Part shown: positions 8,418-18,347 of the stretch, in pieces
Numbering within the stretch: position 1 is the first letter of the stretch
How the letters are laid out: the number at the start of each line of letters is the position of its first letter
Origin: Chromera velia
Lineage: Eukaryota; Sar; Chromeraceae
Assembly: GCA_018398765.1 (NCBI GenBank)
Contig: JAHBMJ010000874.1
Span: 1-26,322, forward strand
Length of the DNA: 26,322 nt
Direction: 5' to 3'
Program-made: the position numbers and the translations under genes
Notes under the pieces: generated by a model
The model's database searches: none
The model's input: only the letters and a program-made list of their open reading frames with translations
Told to the model about the DNA's origin: nothing

Positions 8418-11365
8418 GGCACTAGCAGCCGGCAACCAAATGATTCATTCAATCGATCAAACCTGGCCGTCCCTTCCTCTTTTGATCTTCTTTCTGGTCT
8501 CTCTGTCTGTCAGATTTTGATCGGATGCAAGAAGGGATAGAATGCGTTTTGCCTCCCAGTTCTTATTTACAGAAACGTATAGCGCTCTCAAGGGAACCCC
8601 GTAAAGGCCTTGAAAAGGGAAGAGACCAGAGAAAAGACAGAGGAGAGGAGAGGAGAGGAGCAGATCTGAGGAAGGAAAGACGTTGCAAGAAAGAGCAACG
8701 CAACCAGAGGAAGGAAGAGAAAGGGAGGACTTGCATGGGAGCTAGGGAGGAAGTCAGGACAAACAAGGGGCGACAAAAGCGCACGCGAAAAACGTGCAGT
8801 CCCCCCCCTGCCCCACCCCCCCCTCCGTTTCCGTCCGCCATTTTTCCTTTTCCTGACCACTCCTTCCTCTGACCTCTAAATCCTTCCAACACAAATAGAC
8901 TCTCTCTTTCTCTCTCTCCCTCCGCCTTTCCTTTCTTCTTACCCCCCCCACCGTCTTTCCGTCTTTCTGTCTCATTGATTGCGGGACCGATACATTGGTC
9001 GCGACATTGCCTCTTCATCCGCTAAAACAATGCAGCCAGGGTGTCCATCTGACTCTTTCTTTCGTTGATATCCTACAATTGTTTTGTTCAAAAAAGATGC
9101 AGGCAGACGAGAAACTGCGCTCGGAGGCAAAGAAAAGAAACATCATCGATCGAAAGAAAAACAAAAAAATAGCGAAATGTACCCCGTCGGCTCTTCTCAA
9201 CTGAAATCTCATCGATCCACCCGCCTGCCAACCAAATTAGAATCCGCATCAGCAGGCCGGCCGTGTTATAAAAAAGAGGCGTCAAGCAGACAGACAGAGC
9301 CCTGACTTACAGACAGCCTCCAGCCAAGCAAACAGCTGCAGCGAAGAGTGTGAGTGAAAGAAACATTATGTAAAGAACGTTTCACCCCCACCCCTTCCAC
9401 CGACAAAAAAAGAAGGCATGGAAAGAAAACGGGGAAGAAAGAAGGTACGTTAAATGAATCATAAAAGAGCACAACAAGAAAGCAGAGAGGCCCTTGCAGC
9501 CGCTCCTGTAATCAGAGAGGGGAATCACATCACACTCACAGCAAGAAAGAAAGACAAACACACAGACAGGAAGGCAGGGAGACCTAACGGGTTTTCTTCT
9601 TTCCCGTCCCTTGCTTCATCCATGAACAGGCCGACAAAGCCATGCATGCCTTTCTTTTCTTGTTCTCGTGCTATCTGCAAAACACCGAGGTCCGACAGAG
9701 AGACGAACGGTGGACAATCAACAGCATCGGTCGGTCTCTCTCCTTCCGTCCGTCCGCATCGCCCAACCCGGTCTCTCTCTGTAAAAAAACATTCCTCCGA
9801 TTTCCCTCCATCTCAAGCGCCAGCCTTTCATTTCAGCAGCATCAAAGTAAAGGCAAGAGAAGCAGTCAACGATGAAACAGACGAATGCACTACAAATCTG
9901 TACCTGCGTGCAGCGTACAGACAGAAAAGAGAAAACAAACCTGACAAGACAAGACCTCATTCACTACTTAAAAGGGGAATTGGACAGATCCTTCTCTCTG
10001 ATCTTTCAATCCTCCGATCTTTTCTCGTCCTGTTTCCTTCTTTCACTGGCTGGCTTCTCTTTTTTTCCTTCGGTTCCGGTCCTTTTATTCCCGTCTTCCT
10101 TCCTGCCTTCAGCCCATGTCTGACGCCACCCACCTCCTTATTCTTTCGTCTGCTCTTTCATAATTCTTGTCCCCCCCCGCACCTATCGGATGTCCTCTTC
10201 TCTTTTCTCTTTTGCTCCGGTCTCTTCAACTCGTCGACTCGAGTGAGAGACGACATTTAGGCAGGTGGGCGGATCCACACACACAAACACATGCAGGCAA
10301 AAAGACAGACGCAAACGAAGACGTTTGTGGACCCTTTTTCGACCACTTGAATCAGCCAGCCAGTCGGTGTTTCATTTCAGTCAGCAACGACCCACCCGAT
10401 CTATCCATCCGGTTTCTTTCTCTTTTCTTTTCTTCATTCTCCGTAAATAGTTGGTCAAATCAAAAGAAAGACGCAGGTGTGTAGGTAGGTCGACTCCACA
10501 ACTTTCTTGCTACACCGCAGTGCTTGCATGCAGACAGACAGAGACCGACTAACAGACAGAAGGCCTCAATTTGACGGGCAGATGCAATCAGGACCCTTCC
10601 ATAAATCCATCCATTCACCGCCCCTTTCCCTCTTCTTCCCTTCCCTTCCCTCCACCCATTCATCAAAACATTCCTTCCTTCCTTCGTGCATTGACTGTTT
10701 GTTGATTCCTTTCCCTCCCTTCCCATGCAATGCACTGCAGAATGGATACCCCCCCCTCCATTAAATCAATCAAGGACTTCTTTCAAGCAAGCATGAACAG
10801 ACGAGACACGACAGGAAAGAAAGGGAAGAAAACCACTACATGTCTTATCAGCGTCAGCAGACAGACACGGTCTTTTGATCGGACAAGGTCACCTTTGTCT
10901 GTCGTGCAACATTTGCAAAAGACAGGAAGAGACAGACAGACAAACAGACAGGCAGACAGACAAGACGTCCCGATAGTGGATGAGTACCTCCTTCAACCCC
11001 CTTCACTCACTTTTCTCTCTCTGTTCTCCGGTTTCTTCTGTTTGCTGTCGTTTTTTCTCTTTCTCTCTCTCTCCCATGTCTTTTTCTTACAGGAGTGACC
11101 ACAGAGAGTCTTCTCCTGTTCTGTGAAGATGCTTCTCCTTTTTGGGTACTTATGCACGCAGGAGGGCTGGGCATTCTGGCATTCACAGCTTGCAGAATGA
11201 CAGAAGGATGGAAGGAGTGAAGTGGGGCAGGCGGGAGGGAGGGAGCGAGGGAGAAGCAACAAAGGGAAGAATTACTGTCGGAAGGAACCCTCCCTCCCTC
11301 GGTTCTTCACTCACTCAGGAGAGCCGAGGAGAGGAGAGGAGAGGAATCTTCCCGTCTCCGCACCG

Positions 11366-11399
11366 CCCCCCCCCCCCNCCCCCCCCCCCCCCCCCCCCC
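11366..11399. repeat. Poly-C tract with one undetermined base
   Basis: About 33 consecutive C with N at 11378. Length is likely to be unreliable in any assembly. Confidence 0.9.
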
Positions 11400-12092
11400 T
11401 CCCTCTCTCTCGTGAGAAGGCAGTCGGACTGTCACTCACGCTCGAGAGAGAACAAAGAGACCCCTCCCCTCCCCCGATCCCCCGAGGGAGGAACAGAGAA
11501 GAGAAGAGAGTCTCTGCCCGTCTTCTTTCTGCGTTTCGTTTCTTTCCTTCTCTCCCTCTCTCTTTGGTGCCCTTGAGTGCAAGCTGTTGTCTCCAGCTTT
11601 CCATTTGTTAGTGAGAGAACAGAAGGAGAGAAGAAAAGAAGAAGCAAGGGAAGTGAGAAACTTGAAGGAAACCAAGCAGACGGAGAACCGGAGAGAACTT
11701 TCAAAGAGACATTGTAGAGAAACATCCTCGGGAACTTTACAGACAACCAGACAGACAGGCCAGCAGGCAGGAAGGAAAGACAGAAAGGGGCATGCAACAA
11801 ACACGAACCTTGACCCTTTGACCTTCTTCAACGAATGCAGGATGAATGGATGAATACATGTGAGTGCCGATTGGTTCTTTCGATGCTTGATTCGGTCACA
11901 TTACCATCTCTGATGATGGACTGTTTGGCAGTTGAATAAACAGATAGATAGATAAATAAACAGACAGAAGGACAAGACAGAGGGCGGCTTCGTGGAAGGA
12001 GGGCAGTGTTGCAAGAAAGCGCGCATGCAGCAGAGAAAAAACCAACCGGACAGTGCAGTCCATTGCGCCAGCCGGGCTCACATCCAGGAGGA

Positions 12093-12323
12093 AACGAAGG
12101 AAGAAAGGAAGGAAAGAAAGAAGGAGAAAGAAAGAAAGAAAGAAAGAAAGAAGGAAGGAAGGAAGGACGGAAGGAAGGAAGGAAGGAAGGACGGAAGCAA
12201 GGAAGGAAGGAAGGAAGGAAAGAAAGAAAGAAAGAAGGAAGCAAGGAAGGAAGGAAGGACGGAAGGAAGGAAGGACGGAAGCAAGGAAGGAAGGACGGAA
12301 GCAAGGAAGGAAGGAAGGAAGGA

Positions 12324-12358
<35 letters not shown>
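12093..12358. repeat. Polypurine GGAA/GAAA satellite
   Basis: About 265 bp almost entirely A and G on the plus strand, made of GGAA and GAAA units with regular C interruptions (GGACGG, GCAAGG). The composite GACGGAAGCAAGGAAGG recurs several times, so longer units have been duplicated within the array. Mirror symmetry and strand purity make it a candidate for triplex DNA. Confidence 0.9.
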
Positions 12359-13539
12359 GGAACAAAGGGCAGGTCCAAGACACCCACACACAGACAGAGA
12401 AAGAGAGAGACAGAGAACGAGTCAGGCAGCCTGCAAAGACCACGCAACCCGCAACCCGTCGCTCTGTCTAATCGACGATCCATCCACTTCTCCCTCTGCA
12501 AACCAAACCGCTGCTTCGACCCTGCTTGTCTTCTCATCAGCAACACTCCCTGCTCACCTGCAACACTCCCTTTCGCTCCGTTGATGGCCTTTGTCTTTTA
12601 TCACCCTCCCTCCCTCCCTCCCTCTGTTCTCCTTTTCCCTTCGCTCCACTCTTTGTTCCCTCCTTGCAGAACATTTTTTTTCTTTCTCCCTTCCTGACTG
12701 AGTCCATACTTGACCACCCGTTTCAACATGCACAAGGAAGAGAGGGAAAGATGAAAAGAAAGAAGAAATTCACGCATGGCTGAATCAGACGAGGAAAGAA
12801 GGAAAGGGGGGGGAGAGCGGGGGACGTGGAGGAAGAAAGGGAGAGAGAGAGACAGAGAGTCCATCAAGCTGTCCTGTCCGCCCATGCATTCATCTTTACG
12901 CACGTTACCGCATTGTACTGTGCTGTCTCTGCTGCTGAAGAGAGGGAATATATAAACGAAGTAAGTTTGTTGTCACTTTTGGCCACATGTCTCTCTCACC
13001 TCAATGACTGATGATGAGACCTTTCGTGAAAGACCATTCATTCATACACTGTCCGTCCGTCAGTACTCTCTCTGGTTTGTCTGACTGTTCCGCCGCCCCC
13101 CTTTATTCCCTTCATTCATTCATTCACCTATCGGGTACGCATCATGCACAAGGACGTACAGAAATAGTGATAGAAATATTTACAAGCGAATAGATCAAAA
13201 AAGACGCAGCAGACAGCGCACTCATTCCTACGAGGACGGAAAGAGTTTTAATTACAAGCAATGAGAGAAGGAATAGAGACTGAAGGCAGACAGGAGGAAA
13301 GAAAGGATGATTTTCCAGAGAGGATGCCGAGAAAAGAGGCAGAGAGAGAGACGTAAACAGGCCAGGTTTCGTTTTCTAAAGAAAGAAGAAAGAAAAGCAA
13401 ACAGGCAGCCAGGCATGAATGAAGACTGCTAGATGGGTGTGCTTGTCGTACCCTCCAAGTAGCATCTGCCAGCGTTACTGCATTGATTGATTCACACTTT
13501 CCTGACAGATCAACTTCCTGTCTTCTTTCTTTATGTCCG

Positions 13540-13542
<3 letters not shown>

Positions 13543-13578
<36 letters not shown>
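13543..13578. repeat. (CA)n microsatellite
   Basis: An uninterrupted run of about 18 CA units. Confidence 0.95.
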
Positions 13579-13579
<1 letters not shown>

Positions 13580-13974
13580 CCCTCTGACGGATGTTCCTAG
13601 CAGCCTGAAAGTGCTCACTTTTGTTTTCGGCATCTGGATTTTTGCTTTGCTTTCGTTGAAGTTTTTCCTCTTCTTTTGTCATCTCTCCTCCCTTCAATAC
13701 TTTCCATCTCTCCTGTAGGCTTTACTTTCGGAACTTTTTCGCTCTTCCTGCCTTCCTCTTTTCTGTTCTGTTTGCTTTGAGAGGAGGACGCAGGATTTGA
13801 TTATTTGAAAGAGATACCCCTCCTCCCTCCCACCTTCCCTCTCCCCTTGCCACGCATCCATCTGGGCATTTTTCTAGGCATTTCTTTCCCTTCCCTTCCC
13901 TTCCCTTCTCTTCTTGGGCTTCAAGAACAACTACCTCACTGCCTGAGCGCCAGCGAGTCAATGAATGAAGAACG

Positions 13975-13996
13975 TGAGTGAGTGAGTGAGTGAGGG
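13975..13996. repeat. (GTGA)n microsatellite
   Basis: A short GTGA/GAGT run of about five units, of the same type as the longer array at 24470-24551. Confidence 0.85.
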
Positions 13997-15752
13997 AGTG
14001 GTTGAGTGACAAACCATGAAGGAACGATCAAGTGAGTTCAAAAGCAAATCCAAAGACTAAGAAAAGGAAAGGAAAGAAACGAGGTCAACTGCCGAAAAGC
14101 AAAGAAGAGAAGAAAAATAAAGAGCGATATTAGGAGCTTTCCTACGATGGAGGAGATTTGGCATGCAGTCAATGCAAGAAAGAAAGTAAAGCGGTGAAGT
14201 CCCAGCCGTCCCAGGCGGACATTGCAGGAACAATCTGTTTTATTTATTGTTTTTCTTACCTGCCTTCTCTTCCTTCCACGAATCGGGAAAGAAAGGAAGG
14301 AAGCAACATCTTTGGACCCTCTCCACTACGTTCCTTTCTTGTGGTCTTGTTACTCACAGAGAAAGAGCATCCAGACTCGCTTCAGTCTTTGCTGGAATGT
14401 CGGTCCCTGCTTTCCTTTTCGCATTGCTGCCCGGCATGCTTTGTGCAGCTTCCATGTCCCTTCTCGTTCACGTCTACTCTGCTCTTCTCTTTTTTTAAGT
14501 TGATCGCCTGAAAGATGTTGCCTGCAGGTTTCTCCATGGGGTTGCATGGGAAAACTATTTTTCTTTCTCTTTCGTCTGGAAAGAAACAAAAAACGTATGG
14601 AAGAAAAGAAATGGGTGAGAGGAAGGCAACAAAGAGAGAAAGAGTCCAACAAAGAAGGAAAGGGGAAAGCGGGGGTGCCTCAAAGAGCCAGCCAGATGGA
14701 GAATTTTCGCTCGCTCTTTCCTGCCCCTGTTCCCTCCCTCGGTTCACTCACTGCATCTTCTTCCTACCCTTTTTGCCTCCCGTGTCTCCTTTCTCCTTCT
14801 CATACTCAGGGGAAACAAAGACACACAGAAAAGAAAAGAAAGAAAATAAGACGCTGCTACGTTCAAATACCTAAGTGAACGAACGGACTACTTCCAAGAA
14901 AGACTCTTTCCCGGACCCCCTTCTCCTGCCCCATGGACATTTTCTCATGGCGACCGTTACGGCTTGATCGTCACACGACTGCCCACCCAGCGCACTCCTC
15001 GTTTATCACCCGCCCCCCAAAGACACACAATAAAGCAGACCCCTTGTAAAGGAGAGAAAAACATCACTCAAAGGAAAACAAAGCTGAGTTGAGCAGGAAG
15101 GAAGAAAAGAAAGAAATGTTCCCTTTACTCCTTCGGGACTGACTGCATAAATGCCCAACTCTCCGTTTCTTTTCAGCCCCAGAAACAACTTCTCTGATTC
15201 CCTCTCAGAGTTCGCGCTACCCTTCTCCGGATGAGATGAGAGACTCAAGTGACTAACTACAGAAAAGAAAGAGAAGAGAAAGGGAGCATTACCTGCCACC
15301 AGCCGAGATGAAAAAGCAAGAAGGAAGACCTCCACGACCAGAAGGCCCTAATTGAAAGAAAAAAACCGAAAGTGATACGAATGCATCTATCGAAGAAGCC
15401 GTGAACGAAACGAAAAAGAAAAGGAAGGAAGGAAGGAAGGAAGGGAGGGATTGTTGACGGGTTTTTCGCCTCAGATAGGAAGGCAGCTGGACTGATACTT
15501 CTGCCCCTTTCTGTCGATCTCTCGAGTACTACGAGAAAGAAAGCAGTTGCTTCTTTTTTCATCTCGTGCTATTTTTCTTCTCGTCCGTTTCTCCTCACTC
15601 TTCGCAGATGACAGACACTCTCAGCCAGATAGGTGAAGGGGGCAAACCGCGCACATCGCCGGAATGAGGTTTAGGGGGAGCGTTTCTTTTTTGCCTTCTC
15701 CTCTTTCTCCGCCTCCTTGCCTTTGTTTCTTGCGAGCCCAGAGAACGGATGG

Positions 15753-15956
15753 ATGGACGCATATGACATTTTCCTTCTTCCATACAAGAGGAGAGAAGTG
15801 AAGAATAAAAACAGCACGCGACCGAAAATCGCGTATGCCGATCGAGTCTTTTTGGGAGAGACGGAGGGAAGGAGGCACCCGTTGATTCATTTCTCCACGA
15901 CAGATTTATTGATAGAAATAAAAGAGGGTTGGGTAGAAAGACAAACATTCATTTAA
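15753..15956 (+). CDS. Candidate 67-residue ORF, unrecognised
   Basis: ATG at 15753 opens a frame of 67 codons ending in TAA at 15954. Unlike its surroundings the product has balanced composition, for example KIAYADRVFLGETEGRR, then LIHFSTTDLLIEIKEGW. No family recognised and no splice context noted. The opposite strand is also open over part of this interval, so it may be chance. Confidence 0.15.
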   Translation: MDAYDIFLLPYKRREVKNKNSTRPKIAYADRVFLGETEGRRHPLIHFSTTDLLIEIKEGWVERQTFI

Positions 15957-16237
15957 AGAGACAGGTTGCAAGAAAGAAAGACAGACATGCCTGCCGCTTT
16001 TCTTCTCTCTCCGTCCAGATAGATGCATTCATGCATGCACAGCTTGGGTGGGGGAAAGAAAGAGGAGTAAGAGTTTTCATCCTCCCACACTTTTGACATT
16101 TATCCATTCATTTCCTCACTCTCTTACATTTATTCTTCTCTTCTTCCAGAAAGAAGGACGTAGAGACAGAATAGTTCTGCTGGGCGGAGGGAAGTGCCCC
16201 TTGGAAAAGGAAGGAAGGGAGGAAGGAAGGCAAAAAA

Positions 16238-16320
16238 GACAAACAGACAGACAGACAGACAGAAAGAAAGAAAGAAAGAAAGAAAGGAAGGAAGAAAGAA
16301 AGAAAGAAAAAGAAAGAAAC
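16238..16320. repeat. CAGA to GAAA/GGAA compound microsatellite
   Basis: Five or more CAGA units pass into GAAA and GGAA units without a gap, purine-rich on the plus strand. Confidence 0.9.
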
Positions 16321-16957
16321 AGAAGAAAGGAGAAAACAGAGAGCAAAGAAGAAATGGGCATGCATCTTCTGGTAAGAGAGTAACTGACTTTGAGAGAGGT
16401 GCGCATGTCTTTTCGTAGCATACAGGCAAGACACACACCCATACACGAGTGAAGAGAGGAGAGAGACGGGCAGAAAGAACAGAAAAGAGAGTCAAGGCAA
16501 TAGCCATAGGAAGGCTGACAGCATGACACAGACGGTAAGTGAGCGCACGGACGGATAGACAGAGACGGACTGGAAGAACTTCATGCCTCCACGCATGCAT
16601 GCGTGCAGACAGAGAAGTCGAAGGCTTTTCATTTTCCGGCGGGAGGAGATGAAGCCATTGTCACCCATATTGTCTTTTTGTTTCCTCGCTTGACTTGCTT
16701 GCATGCTTCCTTCCTTCCTTCCTTCCTTCTTGTTTTTGCTGTCCTCCCTCCAGCCCCTCTTCCCTACACACTCACGCAACCGAACAGCGGACCTTTCTCC
16801 GCGCTGCTTCTCTTTTCTTTTCCTTCTCTTTCCATTGAGCCAATCCATTTTTCTTCCGGCTGCATCTTTTCGCCATTCTCACGCATGTCGGTCAACGGGC
16901 ACAAGAAAGACAGACACAAACAAACACACACAGATTGACAGACCCCGAGTAAGGACC

Positions 16958-17344
16958 TTATTCGTTCATCAGGAAGGCCGCTGGGCGAACCTTCGAAGAT
17001 CTGTCTTTCGTTCCTTCCCCTCTCCATTGTTTCGTTGTACAGACTGAAGAACACACAAATGCAGAAGGCACATCATCTGCTTCGACTGATATGATTGGGA
17101 TTGGCTTCCTTCTGTCTGGAGGAGGGAGGGAAATGCCTCTGAGGGAGGGAGGGGGATCTATCGAGTATGCCCCCCCTCCCTTCTGCATGGACCCTCTCAG
17201 CGTTGTCCGTTTACCTTTGTTTGGTCGCCCTGCGAAGAGAATTAGTTGCTCATTTTTCTCTTTTCTGTGCCTCCCGATCCTTTTTGTATGTGTTTTTTTT
17301 TTCGCTCGACATCTCTCTCGTTTAGAGCTATCTTGCAGCCCCAC
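16958..17344 (-). CDS. Candidate 128-residue ORF, unrecognised
   Basis: A minus-strand frame of 128 codons with fairly balanced composition toward its end (KPIPIISVEADDVPSAFV, then SSKVRPAAFLMNE). A possible acceptor (TTCTCTTCGCAG) lies inside it near 17235, so a terminal exon starting there is an alternative. The plus strand is open over part of it as well. No family recognised. Confidence 0.13.
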   Translation of the reverse strand: MGLQDSSKRERCRAKKKTHTKRIGRHRKEKNEQLILFAGRPNKGKRTTLRGSMQKGGGAYSIDPPPSLRGISLPPPDRRKPIPIISVEADDVPSAFVCSSVCTTKQWRGEGTKDRSSKVRPAAFLMNE

Positions 17345-17928
17345 GCGGTGGTGTGCTTACTTCCTCCTGAATGGGCACCGCCATGCCTCCACACATAGAG
17401 AATTCCGACAACGTAATTTTTGGGGTATGAAGAGAGAGAAAGCGGGCGACAGGGCATTCCTTCCAGTCTTTCTTGCTTCCTACCGTCCGTCCTCCGTTTT
17501 TCTTTCTTTCTTTCTGTCCTAAAGGAAAAGAGTTTTTGTTCTTCTCCGCCGTCAGCACCACCCAAATGAACAGGGAATCAGCGAGAAAGACGAGAAGGGG
17601 GAGAAAGGGAAGAGGGGTGGGGAGAAGGAAATAGGGTAGAAGGGCAGGGGGGAAGAGCTGGAACACATTCGAGCCTTCCCCCTTACTTCGTTCGACTACG
17701 GCTTTCCTTCCAACCTCGCTTGAATGAAGACCATGCAGCAGCAAAGAAGGAAGGCAAGCAAGCAAACACCCTGCAGCACTTCGCAGAACACGCAGGCAAG
17801 CAGGCGTCTCGTCCGGTCTGGTCGTGTCTGTGTGTCTGTGCAGTTTGTTGGGGATGTCAATAAGCCACAGAAAGAAAGGCGCGTCAGTCCTCATAGACTA
17901 CGTTGGTCGACGCCGCCCTGAGAACTGC

Positions 17929-17952
17929 AGGCAGGCAGGCAGGCAGGCAGGG
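17929..17952. repeat. (GGCA)n microsatellite
   Basis: Five GGCA units followed by GGGAGGGA. Confidence 0.85.
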
Positions 17953-18274
17953 AGGGAATCGGGAAGCGTTGACAGAGGGATAAACGGATCAGCGGCGAAG
18001 AAGTCATAATTAAGATGGGGGGGGATGCCATTATAATCTGATCAGAGGAGAGGAGAGGACTCCAATGAAAGTCAGAGCCAGCCATTCGACAGTGACCCCC
18101 TTTGTAAGAAAGCCTTGGGGGAATGAATAGAGCAGCACGGAGATCGCAAACCCAATGTTCCTTCCGATGACTTGGTGTCTCAACTTAAACGGTCAACCTG
18201 CTCGTGGAATCTCTGGAGTCACTCCACTCCACTCATGCATGCATCATGTGGATCCCTCGAGGGGCTCCCTCAAT

Positions 18275-18310
18275 CCACACACACGTGTACACACACACAC
18301 ACACACGCAC
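18275..18310. repeat. (CA)n microsatellite, interrupted
   Basis: CACACACACGTGTACACACACA: the central ACGTGT makes a small palindrome inside the run. It lies just beyond the stop codon of the CCCH gene. Confidence 0.85.
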
Positions 18311-18347
18311 TCTTACTTTTCCGCATCCGCTCCCCCGATGTATCATT

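Larger units (their letters stand above)
7234..15752. other. Gene-poor purine/pyrimidine-asymmetric DNA
   Basis: Blocks rich in C+T alternate with blocks rich in A+G on the same strand over about 8.5 kb, with many short runs of CTTC, GAAG, CAGA and GTGA. The larger arrays are listed separately. A poly-C run at 11366-11399 contains an undetermined base (N at 11378). Long open frames in this stretch translate to single-residue or dipeptide-biased sequence (Ser/Phe/Leu or Arg/Lys/Glu) on both strands, which is what such DNA produces by chance. It may be intergenic or long introns of a gene whose exons I cannot pick out. Confidence 0.5.
15957..18347. other. Repeat-rich DNA downstream of the CCCH gene
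   Basis: It contains the CAGA/GAAA array at 16238-16320, TGCATGCA at 16032-16039 and 18236-18243, GGCA repeats at 17929-17952 and a CA run at 18275-18310. The part next to 18347 would hold the 3' untranslated region of the minus-strand CCCH gene. One weak minus-strand coding candidate lies at 16958-17344. Confidence 0.45.

Noticed and set aside
11828-12697. Long open frames on both strands over the GGAA/GAAA array, up to 216 codons
   Set aside because: The four-base repeat with few stop codons keeps every frame open; products are Pro-Ser-Phe-Leu or Lys-Glu-Arg-Gly repeats on opposite strands at once.
13533-13718. Hydrophobic plus-strand frame resembling a membrane protein
   Set aside because: The hydrophobicity comes from T-rich pyrimidine DNA; no start context or splice signal supports it.
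16603-16680. Exon-like frame after GTGCAG reading TEKSKAFHFPAGGDEAIV
   Set aside because: An acceptor-like start is present but there is no good donor and no partner exon in phase.
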